The notes beneath the pieces are model-generated. The model was given only the letters and a program-made list of their open reading frames with translations. It ran no database searches and had not been told where the DNA came from. This document shows, piece by piece, positions 17,565 through 27,346 of a stretch of 52,510 bases of DNA. A program made the translations under genes and the position numbers. Every line of letters starts with the position of its first letter. The first letter of the stretch is position 1. This DNA comes from Verrucomicrobiaceae bacterium (GTDB lineage Bacteria; Verrucomicrobiota; Verrucomicrobiia; Verrucomicrobiales; V1-33), in contig JAIXVE010000282.1 of assembly GCA_027483175.1 (NCBI GenBank), forward strand, positions 1-52,510. Direction: 5' to 3'.

Positions 17565-18224
17565 CTAACCAGTGCGCTCCCCGCCGTCCCGCAGCGGACA
17601 GAAATCCAGCAGCTCGATCTCCACCGCATGCTTCTTCTCAGGCTGCAGCTCGACCACGGTCACCGACCCGTAATCAATGTTGAAATGCGCCATCTTCGCC
17701 AGGGGCATTTCTAACAGAATCGACAGAATCACCCGGATAATCCCCCCGTGACACGCAATCGCCACACTCCGGTGCGGATTGTCATGCAGTATCCGGTACA
17801 GACACGGCCCCACCCGCGCCACTAGCGCCGCCGCCGATTCCCCATTCGGAATCCCCGCCGCATCGAGGACCTCCAGCCAGTCAAAGGCACTCACCCCGAA
17901 CCGCTCCTGCACTTCCTCCCACCGCAGTCCCGTCCAATCCCCGAAATCCACCTCCCGCAGGTCCGGCATGATCTCCGGCACCAGCCCCGTCCGCCCAAGC
18001 AGCGGCGCAATCGTCTGCTGCACCCGCAGCATCGGACTCGCATACACCGCATCCAACTGACTCCCCTCCATCCAACGGTCCAGCGCCTCACCCTGACGAA
18101 TCCCCAGCGGCGACAGCGCAAGGTCAATCCGGCAACCGCCGAACACTTTGTGACCCCGCTCCTCCACTTCCCCATGCCGGATCAGATACAGCTGCGTCGG
18201 ATGATTCGGAAGATGCGCTTTCAT
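17565..18224 (-). CDS. Histidine phosphatase (phosphoglycerate mutase-like)
   Basis: 219 residues. LYLIRHGEVEERG near the N-terminus carries the catalytic RHG histidine. LSPLGIRQGEAL, VYASPMLRVQQTIAPLL, LREVDFGDWTGLRWEEV and VAIACHGGIIRVIL (second His) follow in the usual order of the small acid-phosphatase branch, which includes CobC-type alpha-ribazole phosphatases. The true substrate cannot be set by sequence alone. A GTG at 18278 preceded by GGGGAGG is an alternative start adding 18 residues. I prefer the ATG at 18224 because the family usually begins within about 15 residues of the RHG strand, and GGGG lies 7 bases upstream. Confidence 0.85.
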   Translation of the reverse strand: MKAHLPNHPTQLYLIRHGEVEERGHKVFGGCRIDLALSPLGIRQGEALDRWMEGSQLDAVYASPMLRVQQTIAPLLGRTGLVPEIMPDLREVDFGDWTGLRWEEVQERFGVSAFDWLEVLDAAGIPNGESAAALVARVGPCLYRILHDNPHRSVAIACHGGIIRVILSILLEMPLAKMAHFNIDYGSVTVVELQPEKKHAVEIELLDFCPLRDGGERTG

Positions 18225-18311
18225 GAGTAATCCCCACCGAAGCCTCGGCCCCTCCCTCTCCGCCACCGCAAACTTCACCTCCTCCTCCCCTCAAACTCCC
18301 CGCTGCTCTAC

Positions 18312-19073
18312 TCACAGCCCCGTCGGATGATCCACAAACGTCCACGGCAACCCCACCCTCTCCCCCAGCCACGCCGCCAGCGCCTTCACCCCGAACGTCT
18401 CCGTCGCATAATGCCCGCCATACAGCAGATTGACCCCTAACTCCTCCGCAGCCGTGTAGCTCCAGTGCGGCCCCTCCCCTGTAATGAACGTGTCCACACC
18501 CGTCGCCGCCACCGCCGCAATCTCCGACCCCGCTCCCCCCGTGATAATCCCCACCCGCCGAACCTCCTCCGGCCCTCCCGGACACACATGCACCCGCCCA
18601 CCCACCGCCACCCCTAACCGCTCCACCAGCTCCCCGCGCCCCATCGCAGTCTCCGCCATCACCCCCAGCTTGATCCCCTTCCAGTCAAAAAAAGGCACCG
18701 TCTCCACCAACCCCATCGCCGCCGCCAGCCGCGCGTTGTTCCCTACCTCAGGATGCACATCCAGCGGAATGTGCGCGCTGTACACCGCCATGTCCGCCCG
18801 AATCGCCGCCGCCACCTTCCGATACGCCCCCCCGCACAACGGCGGCATCCCGCTCCAGTACATCCCGTGATGCACCAGCAGCAGCACCGGTCCCTCCATC
18901 GCCGCCACCTCCTCCATCACCGCCAGACTCGCATCCACCGCCGCAACCAATCGCACCACCTCCCCACTCCCGTTCTCCATCTGCAACCCGTTCACCGCCC
19001 CGGCATAATCCGGAACACCGCGCAGATTCAGCGTCTCATCAAGAATCGCGACAAGTTCAGCTAGGGTCGGCAT
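18312..19073 (-). CDS. Nif3-like dinuclear metal protein (YbgI/GTP cyclohydrolase I type 2 family)
   Basis: 253 residues. LVHHGMYWSG (about residue 72), HIPLDVHPEVGNNARLA (about 98) and the C-terminal YGGHYATETFG supply the His/Asp/Glu ligands of the dinuclear site typical of Nif3-like proteins. The family forms toroidal hexamers in the cytoplasm, and its exact role remains uncertain. The start at 19073 is preferred because the only upstream in-frame start (19112) lies inside the terminator hairpin of the preceding gene. It precedes the histidine phosphatase by under 100 bases and probably forms a two-gene unit. Confidence 0.85.
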   Translation of the reverse strand: MPTLAELVAILDETLNLRGVPDYAGAVNGLQMENGSGEVVRLVAAVDASLAVMEEVAAMEGPVLLLVHHGMYWSGMPPLCGGAYRKVAAAIRADMAVYSAHIPLDVHPEVGNNARLAAAMGLVETVPFFDWKGIKLGVMAETAMGRGELVERLGVAVGGRVHVCPGGPEEVRRVGIITGGAGSEIAAVAATGVDTFITGEGPHWSYTAAEELGVNLLYGGHYATETFGVKALAAWLGERVGLPWTFVDHPTGL

Positions 19074-19082
19074 GGCAGATTC

Positions 19083-19126
19083 AAAAAAAAGGACGGGCGC
19101 TCCGCAGCCCATACGGAGCGCCCGTC
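19083..19126 (-). terminator. Rho-independent terminator of the LamG/PA14 gene
   Basis: Perfect 13-bp inverted repeat, GACGGGCGCTCCG at 19092-19104 and CGGAGCGCCCGTC at 19114-19126, with a 9-nt loop. On the minus strand it is followed by eight T residues (19083-19090 as A on plus). It sits 43 bases after the stop of the 1317-residue protein and just before the Nif3-like start, separating the two units. Confidence 0.92.
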
Positions 19127-19168
19127 GCGAGGATCAGGCAACTGATTTATTGCTGCCCGAAGGCTTTA

Positions 19169-22100
19169 TCAAGGCCGGGCCACCACTCGGTAGTAGTTCT
19201 TCGCCTTCGATGGATCCACATACAGGTAGCTGCCAGCCACACCGTTGATCGTCGTCGAAAGCCCAGTCGCTTCCACCGTCGTCACCGTCGTCCAGCTCTG
19301 CAGGTTCGAGGACTCCTGCAGGTCGTACACCACCGTCGCTACCGACGGGAAGGTCACACGCATCGTCCCGTCAGGATTCACCGTCGGTGGCAAGGTCGCC
19401 AGCCCAGTGTTCGCAGGCCCTGGAGCCGGCGGCGTCACCGCCAGCGGCAACCCGTTGTAGTCCTGAATCGTCGGCCACCCGCCATTGATCAGCGAACGGA
19501 ACGGCACGGACGAACCCGCATCGCGGCGCGCAAACACTTCAATGTACGAACCACCGCCGTCTTCCCAGAACGTCGTCGTGATCGGATAGTCACCCGCCGC
19601 AAGGAAGATGCGTCCCACCGTGCTGCTGTCACCCGTCGGCACGTCCGTCGTGATCGTGCCCAGATCAGCACGTGGATTGCCAGTCGTGTCGTTCAAGCGC
19701 CAGTAACCCAGCGGAGCCAGTTCCTGCACCAGCACATCGTACGGCTTCGTACGCGCCGGATCAGTCCCGTTCTCATAGTGCGACAGCACCTGCGTCGGCG
19801 TCAGCGCCGTCGGATAGATCGCCGCTTCGTCAGCAACCCCAGCCCACGCAAACGCATTGTCCGCACGCGACCCAATATGCAGCCGTCCGTTGATTGCGGT
19901 CGGCGCAGAGGTCGGCAGGAAGTTCGTCACCCCGCTCTGCGAACCAACCTGCGTCCCATTGACGAACAGCGTCGCTGTCCCGGTCGCAGACGTCCAAGTC
20001 GCCACAACGTGATACCACACATTCGGCGAAGGTGGCATGCCCACCGTCGACACGTTGAACGCCGTACCAAGCCCGACTCCCGTGTAACCACGCAGGCTCC
20101 AGCCATTGACGTTGTCCATGTAGATCAGCCATCCCGAACGCGGATCACCGAAGTTCCCGCTCGAGAACGGACAGGTGAACGGAGCACCAGGCAACACCCC
20201 GGATCCCGGAGCCGTCTCAGCAGGCTTGATCCAGATCTCCGCACTCCAGTCCCCGAGAGGATTGAGCAGCGGTGTGTAGTCAACACGCGTTCTGACAGGG
20301 TCAGCCAGGGTCACACTGATCGCCTTGTCCGTGCTCCCAGCCAGCGCACCATCCTGCTGGAACACCGCCGAGGTGCTCGTGTTGAAGTTGCCCACCGCAC
20401 CAATGCTCCCGGAATTCCGGAGCGTATCCGTGCTGCGGCCAATCACCCCACCACCAGTCGCATTCTCCGTCAGCGCACTGAAACCGCTGTGGCTCCCGCC
20501 AATCGTCAGCTTCGTGCCGTCATCCCCCTGGAACCCGATCAGGTACTCGCCGCTCTCCGGAATGCGCAGCGTGCCGTTCATGCGCATCGCATAACGGTTA
20601 TCGTCGGCATCCGTATTCCGTGGCCATGGCACGTCACCGGCAATCCGGCCCGTCCCGCCACTCTGCGGATCGAAGAAGTTGATCTGCGCCCACGAAGACG
20701 TCGCCGCCACCGCATCAGCAGCCACCGCAGCGTTCACCGCCGCATCAGCTCCCGGAATGTCCACCTGCGTCAATCCGCCAGGCAGCGTGCTCAGCACCGT
20801 CCAGTTCCCCACCATCGATGGATACGGAATCGGTGTCGTCGTCAGCGCCTGATAGCCAATGGCACGCCACGCAGTCGTGTCACCATCGTTCAGGAAGTAG
20901 CCCTTCGCAGAGCTGACCTGATACCAGAATCCACCGCCGCCTTCCCACGTCGCATACTCCAGCTTGTACGTCCCCGGCGTCAGGTGCGTCACCGCACGAA
21001 CATTCGTGTCCCCCGTCGGATTGAAGAAGTACACAATGTTCTGCTGCGCCGCGTCCACCTGGCCATTCGCCACCGCAACAAACTTCGGCGGTGCCCCGCC
21101 TTCCGCACGCTTGATGCGGAACATGCAGCCGTCATCACCGCGGATGTTGAACGTGTAGTCGGACTCTTCCGTGATCGTGATCGTCCCGTGCGCACTCGTG
21201 ATCACATGGTTGTCATCACGCGCAGTGCCCCCGTTCGTCGCCGTCGACAGCGCGTCACCAGGGAACGGACGACCCCCCGGAACCACCGCATTCGTCGGCC
21301 CGTTCGTCGCAGGATCATAGAAGTTCAGATACTGCTCCTGACTGTCCACCACCGTATCCGGCGTCAGCGTAGGCGTGCGGTCGCTCGAATTTGCCAGGAA
21401 GTCCATCATCCCGTCAAACGTCTCCGCATTGTTGATCCCGTCGTTCAGGAATGTCCGCACTCCCCACGCATTCGCTGTCCCCAGAGGACCAGGAATCGTC
21501 GCAGGCCACGTGCGGGCCGCCGCCAGCGGAGGAGCCGGTGTCGTGATCTTCGGCGTATACACAAGGTTCGCATTCGCCGTGTCCTTGCCGTTGATCGTGA
21601 AGTTGTACTCCGTACCAGGAGCCCAGACCAGTTCCGTCACAATCGTCGTCACGCCGTTCGCCTTGGAAATCTGCAACGGCCCCAGCACCGGCTGGTTCCC
21701 CGCAATGTAATTCCACGTCGCCCCAGCCTGACCGGTCGACTCGGCAGTAAACCCGCCATTGCCAGTCGTGAAGTTCTCATTCAGCACCGTCGTGGCTCCT
21801 GCCGTCACCTTCACTCCGATGATCTGCCAGTCGAGCCCATCAGGCGTGAAACCTTCATCCCAGGCCCCAAGGAACCGGAAGCGGACAGAATTCCCGGAAG
21901 TGATCCCAGGCACCGTCGCCACACTGTTAATGAACGTCCCCGCCGCAAATCCAGCAGATGCCCCGTTCCACGCCAGTTGCCCGTTCAACACGTGATTCCC
22001 AATCAGCGGAACCTCATGGTACCCATTCGCCGTGAAACTGGAATTCTCCACGTTCACAAAGTCACCACCGTTCACACTCACCTGAATCACCCCACCATCC

Positions 22101-23122
22101 CACTCGTCACCTTCAAAGTTGTAACGGTGATTCAGCGTGATCTCCACAGGACCAGCATTCGGAATCGTCAGCGCAGGCGTCGTGATCGACCCGTTGATCA
22201 CGCCTTCGCCACCCTGCACATTCCAGTTCGCACGGATCCCCGCAGGAGTCACCGTGAAACTGTTCGGCACCGTGACGCTCGTCGGCAACTGATCCTGAAT
22301 CGTGAACGACACCGATGTCGTGCTCGCCACCTTCGCACTCGTCAGATACGCCTTCGGATAAATCTGCGACAGCTCCTCGTTGTACTTCGCCGCAATCTGA
22401 GCGTCGCTCAGCACCGTGTCGTGAATCCGCACCTTCGCAATGCTCAGCCCGGAATTAAACCCGCCTGGCGTCAGAAAACTCTGGTTCTGACCACCAATCA
22501 GAATGTTGCTCCCAAGGTGCGTGTTCAGGTTGCCCTGAAACTCCGAGTTGCGCAGCACCCCGTCAGAATAAACCCGCGCCGTCCCAACACCTGCCGCACC
22601 ACCACCATCGTACGTGTACACAAGGTAATGCCAGCTTCCAGCGGCCGGTGCCCCGCCCACCATGTTCCAGCCAATGTCGGCTAGCCCACCCCATTGCCCA
22701 GCCGCACCCCAAGTCGCGTTCGACCCATAGTTGAACGAGAAATTCGTCCCGTCCCCACCACCGCGGTGACCCCAGCCCACCAGCGTCTCTTCATCAGCAA
22801 TCGATGGATTGAAGGCCCAGACTTCCACCGAACGGTTCGGATTCACCCCCCCAATCGCGTCCGGCGCAATCGGCCCCACAAGATAATCAGCATTGCCACC
22901 AAGCGTCACCGCCTTGATGCCATCCACCGTGGTCACCTGCGGCGCACCAGCAGAGGTAAATCCTCCAGGCAGCGTGCCAGTGTTCTCCCACGACGTAATC
23001 GGCCCAAGCGGCAGATTCAGGGAATTCAGTTCAACAAGAAGGCCTGCATGCGCAGACACCGCCAGGCATGGCAGCGTCAGCAGCAGGCTCCTGAGATGGG
23101 AGCGTTTGTGTGTATGGTTCAT
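19169..23122 (-). CDS. Giant exported protein with two LamG-like and PA14-like domains
   Basis: 1317 residues starting MNHTHKRSHLRSLLLTLP, a clear signal peptide cleaved near AHA-G. A LamG-like domain (about 25-260) has SVEVWAFNP, WHYLVYTYDG and SIAKVRIHDTVLSDAQIAAKYNEE. Beta-sandwich modules follow (about 270-500). Two PA14-like modules are marked by ITEESDYTFNIRGDDGCMF (about 690) and IPESGEYLIGFQGDDGTKL (about 880). A second LamG domain (about 970-1150) has WSAEIWIKP, WYHVVATWTS and GVADEAAIYPTALTPTQVLSHYENG. The C-terminus is a beta module ending YYRVVARP. A large cell-surface glycan-binding or adhesion role is likely. Its codons are less C/G-skewed than its neighbours, which could mean high expression. 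Further in-frame starts up to 23215 lack a signal peptide and are rejected. Confidence 0.8.
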   Translation of the reverse strand: MNHTHKRSHLRSLLLTLPCLAVSAHAGLLVELNSLNLPLGPITSWENTGTLPGGFTSAGAPQVTTVDGIKAVTLGGNADYLVGPIAPDAIGGVNPNRSVEVWAFNPSIADEETLVGWGHRGGGDGTNFSFNYGSNATWGAAGQWGGLADIGWNMVGGAPAAGSWHYLVYTYDGGGAAGVGTARVYSDGVLRNSEFQGNLNTHLGSNILIGGQNQSFLTPGGFNSGLSIAKVRIHDTVLSDAQIAAKYNEELSQIYPKAYLTSAKVASTTSVSFTIQDQLPTSVTVPNSFTVTPAGIRANWNVQGGEGVINGSITTPALTIPNAGPVEITLNHRYNFEGDEWDGGVIQVSVNGGDFVNVENSSFTANGYHEVPLIGNHVLNGQLAWNGASAGFAAGTFINSVATVPGITSGNSVRFRFLGAWDEGFTPDGLDWQIIGVKVTAGATTVLNENFTTGNGGFTAESTGQAGATWNYIAGNQPVLGPLQISKANGVTTIVTELVWAPGTEYNFTINGKDTANANLVYTPKITTPAPPLAAARTWPATIPGPLGTANAWGVRTFLNDGINNAETFDGMMDFLANSSDRTPTLTPDTVVDSQEQYLNFYDPATNGPTNAVVPGGRPFPGDALSTATNGGTARDDNHVITSAHGTITITEESDYTFNIRGDDGCMFRIKRAEGGAPPKFVAVANGQVDAAQQNIVYFFNPTGDTNVRAVTHLTPGTYKLEYATWEGGGGFWYQVSSAKGYFLNDGDTTAWRAIGYQALTTTPIPYPSMVGNWTVLSTLPGGLTQVDIPGADAAVNAAVAADAVAATSSWAQINFFDPQSGGTGRIAGDVPWPRNTDADDNRYAMRMNGTLRIPESGEYLIGFQGDDGTKLTIGGSHSGFSALTENATGGGVIGRSTDTLRNSGSIGAVGNFNTSTSAVFQQDGALAGSTDKAISVTLADPVRTRVDYTPLLNPLGDWSAEIWIKPAETAPGSGVLPGAPFTCPFSSGNFGDPRSGWLIYMDNVNGWSLRGYTGVGLGTAFNVSTVGMPPSPNVWYHVVATWTSATGTATLFVNGTQVGSQSGVTNFLPTSAPTAINGRLHIGSRADNAFAWAGVADEAAIYPTALTPTQVLSHYENGTDPARTKPYDVLVQELAPLGYWRLNDTTGNPRADLGTITTDVPTGDSSTVGRIFLAAGDYPITTTFWEDGGGSYIEVFARRDAGSSVPFRSLINGGWPTIQDYNGLPLAVTPPAPGPANTGLATLPPTVNPDGTMRVTFPSVATVVYDLQESSNLQSWTTVTTVEATGLSTTINGVAGSYLYVDPSKAKNYYRVVARP

Positions 23123-23453
23123 AGGTGAGGATTGGTAGTTCAGTTGACGGAAATTTCGCAGGCCGGTGACAGAATAAGACAAAAATGACAAGCGTTCGAC
23201 GCTCATCCCTCGCACCCTCGGCTCGCCCGCCGCTCTCGCGACTGCTCAGCTCCGCCAACACCCTCCAAGACGGCGTCGCCACACGCGTCTTTCGGATGTT
23301 CGCCTGCCGGTCGGCAGAGTGCCTTTGAGGGGTCGGTCATATCTGCACGCAGTCTCCAGAGACTCCGCTCGTCCTTTTCCTACTCGACCGCGCCTCCCGC
23401 ACTCAAGATTATTCCCCTTGCGGACTAAGACAGAAAACAGACCAGATTAGAAG
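23123..23453. promoter_or_regulatory. Divergent control region with two palindromes
   Basis: 331 bp between the divergent starts of the LamG/PA14 gene and the GntR-type regulator. No gene is supportable here. Two perfect 6-bp-arm palindromes stand out: CTGCCG-GT-CGGCAG at 23304-23317 and AGTCTC-CA-GAGACT at 23351-23364. Sites of this size and symmetry fit dimeric GntR/LacI-type regulators, so autoregulation by the adjacent regulator is a reasonable inference. I see no clear -35/-10 pair. Confidence 0.5.
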
Positions 23454-24548
23454 ATGATTACGCCTCTGCGCCGCATGACCGCCAGCGATCAGGTCGCCTC
23501 CCACATCAGGGACCGCATCCTCCGTGGCAATCTCGCAGGCCCCATCCCCGGCGTCATGTCCCTCTCCCGCGACTGCGACGCCTCCCCAGTCACCGTCCGC
23601 GCCGCCCTCCGCCAACTCGAAGCCGAAGGCTGGATCAGATCCGCTGGCCCAGGAAAACCCAGAACCACCTCCGCCCCCTCCACAGACGCCTCCAGACCAA
23701 ACTCCCGCTCGCTCCGCATCATGGTCCTCCCCGGCGAACGCGTCGAAGACGAAGACGGGGTCTTCCAGCAAACCCTCATCCAACTCCGCAACCGCATCGA
23801 AGCCGAAGGCCACTCGCTCTCCTTCGCCCCCAAATCCCAAAGCCGTCTCCACTACGACCTCGACCGCGTCCGCCGCCTCGTCTCCTCCTGCGAAGCCGAT
23901 GCATGGATCATCATCGGCGGCAGCCGCGATGTCCTCTCTTGGTTCGCTCAACAAGACACCCCTGCCCTCGCCCTCGGCGGTCTCTCCGCTGGCCTCCCCA
24001 TCGCCGCCACTGGCATGGAAACCGTCGATCCCTTCCGAAACGCCATCCAGCGCCTCACCTCCCTCGGCCACCGCCGCATCATCTTCATCGCCCCAGCCGT
24101 CCTCCGCGACCCAGCCACCAGCCCCTACACCGCCGTCCTCCACCGCGAACTCGCCGCCTGCGGCGTCACCGCCGGCGAATACCACACCCCCGCCTTCGAC
24201 GAAACCCCCGCAGGCCTCCACGCCCTCCTCGCCGCCAATTTCCGCCTCACTCCCCCCACCGCAGTCATCGTCACCTACACCACATGGCTCGTCTCCCTCC
24301 TCTCCTTCATGTCCGTCCGCAATCTCCAGGTCGCCCACGATGTCTCCGTCCTCTGCCTAGGCCGCGACTTCTGGCTCCCGTGGCACCAACCCCCACTCGC
24401 CCACTTCTCCGGCGATGACTCCCGCATGATCCAGCACATCCTCCGCTGGGCCAATCACATCGCCCGCGGCCAGGAAGACACCAGACAGGTCCGCTTCCCC
24501 CTCGAATTCATCGAAGGCGAATCCTTCGGCCCCGCCCGCTCACGGTAA
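23454..24548 (+). CDS. GntR-type transcriptional regulator with periplasmic-binding-protein-like sensor
   Basis: 364 residues. Residues 1-75 form a GntR winged helix: SDQVASHIRDRILRGNL, then PVTVRAALRQLEAEGWI as the recognition helix and wing. From about residue 88 a LacI/PBP1-like sensor domain follows: LRIMVLPGERV, ADAWIIIGG, GMETVDPFRNAIQRLTSLGHRRIIFIAP, and a C-terminal segment ending in LEFIEGESFG. This hybrid type, common in PVC bacteria, normally binds a sugar and controls carbohydrate genes. Likely targets are itself, the downstream PQQ sugar dehydrogenase (77 bp away) and perhaps the divergent LamG/PA14 gene through the two palindromes. Confidence 0.85.
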   Translation: MITPLRRMTASDQVASHIRDRILRGNLAGPIPGVMSLSRDCDASPVTVRAALRQLEAEGWIRSAGPGKPRTTSAPSTDASRPNSRSLRIMVLPGERVEDEDGVFQQTLIQLRNRIEAEGHSLSFAPKSQSRLHYDLDRVRRLVSSCEADAWIIIGGSRDVLSWFAQQDTPALALGGLSAGLPIAATGMETVDPFRNAIQRLTSLGHRRIIFIAPAVLRDPATSPYTAVLHRELAACGVTAGEYHTPAFDETPAGLHALLAANFRLTPPTAVIVTYTTWLVSLLSFMSVRNLQVAHDVSVLCLGRDFWLPWHQPPLAHFSGDDSRMIQHILRWANHIARGQEDTRQVRFPLEFIEGESFGPARSR

Positions 24549-24625
24549 AACATCGTCCGCTCCACCCCAGACATGCGGCCCCCTTTCCGCATGACAACAC
24601 GCACGCCCAGCGCCGTATCCGCTCG

Positions 24626-27244
24626 ATGCGCTTTCCGTCCCTGCTGACCGCCCTCACATTTCCAGCCCTCTCGATTCCATCTCCCGCCTTCGCCGCCGAA
24701 CCTCCGCCAGACTCGCGCTGGAAGGTCGAGGTCCTCGCCCAGGGCATGCCCCAACCCATGGAACTCGAACGCGCCCCGGACGGCCGCATCTTCTTCATCG
24801 AAATCGCCGGAAAACTCCGCATCTGGAAACCCGACTCCCGCTCCATCACCGAAGCCGGTTCCGTCGACACCACCACCGCTCAGGAAAACGGTCTCCTCGG
24901 CTTCGCCCTCGACCCCAAATTCCCCTCCAACCACTGGATCTACCTCTACTACTCACCCAAAGACATCGACGGCCAGCGCCTCAGCCGCTTCACCATGAAC
25001 GGCGACTCCCTCGACCCCGCTAGCGAAAAAATCCTCCTCTCCTTCGGCGAACAGCGCCGCGAATGCTGCCACCACGCCGGCTCCGTCGAATTCGGCCCCG
25101 ACGGCTGTCTCTTCATCTCCTCCGGCGACAATACCCACCCGCACGGCGACTCCGAAGGCTTCGCTCCTCTCGATGAGCGCCCTAACATGGAACCGTGGGA
25201 CGCCCAGAAATCCGCCTCCAATCCCAATGACCTCCGCGGCAAAATCCTCCGCGTCCGCCCGCAGGACAATGGCACCATCACCATCCCCGACGGCAATCTC
25301 TTCCCACCCGGCACCCCCGGCACCCGCCCCGAAATCTTCTGCATGGGCTGCCGCAACCCATGGCGCATGAGCGTCGACCAGGCCACCGGCTTCGTCTACT
25401 GGGGCGAGGTCGGCCCGGACGCCGGCGGCGACGGCCCGCGCGGCCCACGCGGCTACGACGAAATCAATCAGGCCAAAAAAGCCGGCAACCACGGCTGGCC
25501 CTACTTCATCGGCAACAACTTCGCCTACTCCCACTACGACTACACCTCGAAAAAAATCGGCACGCCCTTCGACCCCGCTCACCCCCGCAACGACGGCATC
25601 AACAACACCGGCGCCAAAGACCTCCCACCAGCCGTCCCCGCCTTCATCTACTACCCCTACGGCGCTTCAAAGGAATTCCCCGAAGTCGGCCAGGGCGGCC
25701 GCACCGCCTGCGCCGGCCCAGTCTTCCACTTCAAACCCGAATTCGAACAATCCGGCGGCTTCCCCGCACACTTCGACAACTGTCTCCTCTGGTGGGACTG
25801 GGAACGCCGCATCATCCGCTGGGCCCGGCTCGACAAGGACTCTAACCTCGTCGCCATCGAACCCTTCACCACCGCCATCCCCTTCAAGCGTCTCCTCGAC
25901 GCCCAGTTCGGCCCCGACGGCAATCTCTACTGTCTCGACTACGGCGAAACATGGGGTGCCAACCCAGACTCCCGACTCCTCCGCATCTCCTTCACCCACG
26001 GCAACATCCCCCCTCTCGCCGCAGCCTCCGCCTCCCCTCCCAGCGGCCCCATCCCCCTCGAAGTCGCCCTCTCTAGCAATGGTTCCTCCGACCCCGACGG
26101 CGACTCCGCCGCCCTCCGCTACGACTGGAAACTCAACGGCAAATCCCTCTCCTCGGATCCTAACCCCCAGATCACTCTCCCGGACGCCGGCAACCACATC
26201 ATCGAACTCACCGTCACCGACGCCGCAGGCGCTTCCGCCACATCCGCCGTCCCCGTCGTCGCAGGCAATTCCCCACCCGTCGTCTCCCTCGCCTCCCCTC
26301 TCGACGGCGACTTCTTCACCCCAGGCCAGCCCGTCAAATGGCAAGCCTCCGTCTCCGACGCCGAAGAAGGCAACTCTTCCTCCGAACCCGGCGGCTTCGG
26401 CCCCCGTCTCCTCGTCTCCACTTCCCTCGACCGCGGCGGCGTCGAACCCAAGGGGCTCTCGCTCATGAAAAGCGCCGACTGCTTCAACTGCCACGCCCCC
26501 GAACACCGCATCGTCGGCCCCGCCTTCCTCGAAATCGCCGACAAATACCGCGGCCAGGAAGGCGCTCTCAACGCCAGCGTCGACCGCGTCCAGCGCGGCT
26601 CCACCGGGGTCTGGGGCCCCGTCCCCATGCTCCCCCACGGCCACCACACCCGCGAACAAATCACCGAAATGGTCCAGTGGGTCTACTCCCTCAAACCAGG
26701 CACCTATAAACCCATCCTCCAGCGCGGCCTCGAAGGCGAGGTCGTCATCCCGCCAGACGCCGCCTCCGCCCGCGCCGTCCGCATCGAAGCCACCTTCACC
26801 GACGCCGGCAACGCCCCCGCCGGCCCTCTTTCCTCCCGCGCCGTCATCACGCTCCGCAACCGCCGTCTCGAAGCCGAACTCTGCGACGCCCGCAATGGCA
26901 CCCAGTCTCTCCCTAGCAACTCCGCCGGCGGCAAATCCTTCATCGGCGACACCTCCCACGGTCAGTGGATCCAGTTCAAATCCGTCAACCCCTCCAAAGC
27001 CGCTCGTCTCACCGCACGCTTCGCCAGCGGCGGCCACGGCGGCACCATCGAATGCCGCCTCGGCGCCCCCGACGGCCAACTCCTCGGCTCCTTCCCCGTC
27101 CCCAACACCGGCAACTGGGAAGCATGGCAGGAAGCCTCCATCCCTCTCCCCCCCTCCTCCTCCACCGCCGACCTCTTCCTCGTCTTCTCCAACCCAGGCA
27201 AATCCGGTCTCCTCAACCTCGACTGGATCCAGTTCGATCCCTGA
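24626..27244 (+). CDS. PQQ-dependent sugar dehydrogenase with PKD, cytochrome c and CBM6-like domains
   Basis: 872 residues. Signal peptide (about 1-24). Residues 30-450 are a six-bladed soluble glucose/sorbosone dehydrogenase-type propeller: RIFFIEIAGKLRIW, NGLLGFALDPKFP, VEFGPDGCLFISSGDN, GCRNPWRMSVDQATGFVYWGEVGPD and AGNHGWPYFIGN. Residues 455-550 form a PKD-like domain (DGDSAALRYDWKLNG, HIIELTVTDAAG). Residues 600-690 form a class I cytochrome c with CFNCH near 619 and an MLPHGH ligand region. Residues 745-872 are a CBM6-like jellyroll ending LLNLDWIQF. It would oxidise an aldose in the periplasm and pass electrons from PQQ to its own haem. Probably controlled by the preceding GntR-type regulator. 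Confidence 0.88.
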   Translation: MRFPSLLTALTFPALSIPSPAFAAEPPPDSRWKVEVLAQGMPQPMELERAPDGRIFFIEIAGKLRIWKPDSRSITEAGSVDTTTAQENGLLGFALDPKFPSNHWIYLYYSPKDIDGQRLSRFTMNGDSLDPASEKILLSFGEQRRECCHHAGSVEFGPDGCLFISSGDNTHPHGDSEGFAPLDERPNMEPWDAQKSASNPNDLRGKILRVRPQDNGTITIPDGNLFPPGTPGTRPEIFCMGCRNPWRMSVDQATGFVYWGEVGPDAGGDGPRGPRGYDEINQAKKAGNHGWPYFIGNNFAYSHYDYTSKKIGTPFDPAHPRNDGINNTGAKDLPPAVPAFIYYPYGASKEFPEVGQGGRTACAGPVFHFKPEFEQSGGFPAHFDNCLLWWDWERRIIRWARLDKDSNLVAIEPFTTAIPFKRLLDAQFGPDGNLYCLDYGETWGANPDSRLLRISFTHGNIPPLAAASASPPSGPIPLEVALSSNGSSDPDGDSAALRYDWKLNGKSLSSDPNPQITLPDAGNHIIELTVTDAAGASATSAVPVVAGNSPPVVSLASPLDGDFFTPGQPVKWQASVSDAEEGNSSSEPGGFGPRLLVSTSLDRGGVEPKGLSLMKSADCFNCHAPEHRIVGPAFLEIADKYRGQEGALNASVDRVQRGSTGVWGPVPMLPHGHHTREQITEMVQWVYSLKPGTYKPILQRGLEGEVVIPPDAASARAVRIEATFTDAGNAPAGPLSSRAVITLRNRRLEAELCDARNGTQSLPSNSAGGKSFIGDTSHGQWIQFKSVNPSKAARLTARFASGGHGGTIECRLGAPDGQLLGSFPVPNTGNWEAWQEASIPLPPSSSTADLFLVFSNPGKSGLLNLDWIQFDP

Positions 27245-27346
27245 TCCCCCGGATCCCTCGGAGGCTTGTGAAAACTTTCACAATCTCCCTTGCGGCATTC
27301 CCGCCGCAGCGGACGTTCCTCCCCAACTTCCCGTATCCCCAAAACC

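Noticed and set aside
19778..22684. Very long open frame of 968 codons antisense to the LamG/PA14 gene
   Set aside because: Composition is dominated by Arg, His and Pro with no domain pattern, as expected for the complement of a high-GC gene. The sense gene has a signal peptide, domains and a terminator.
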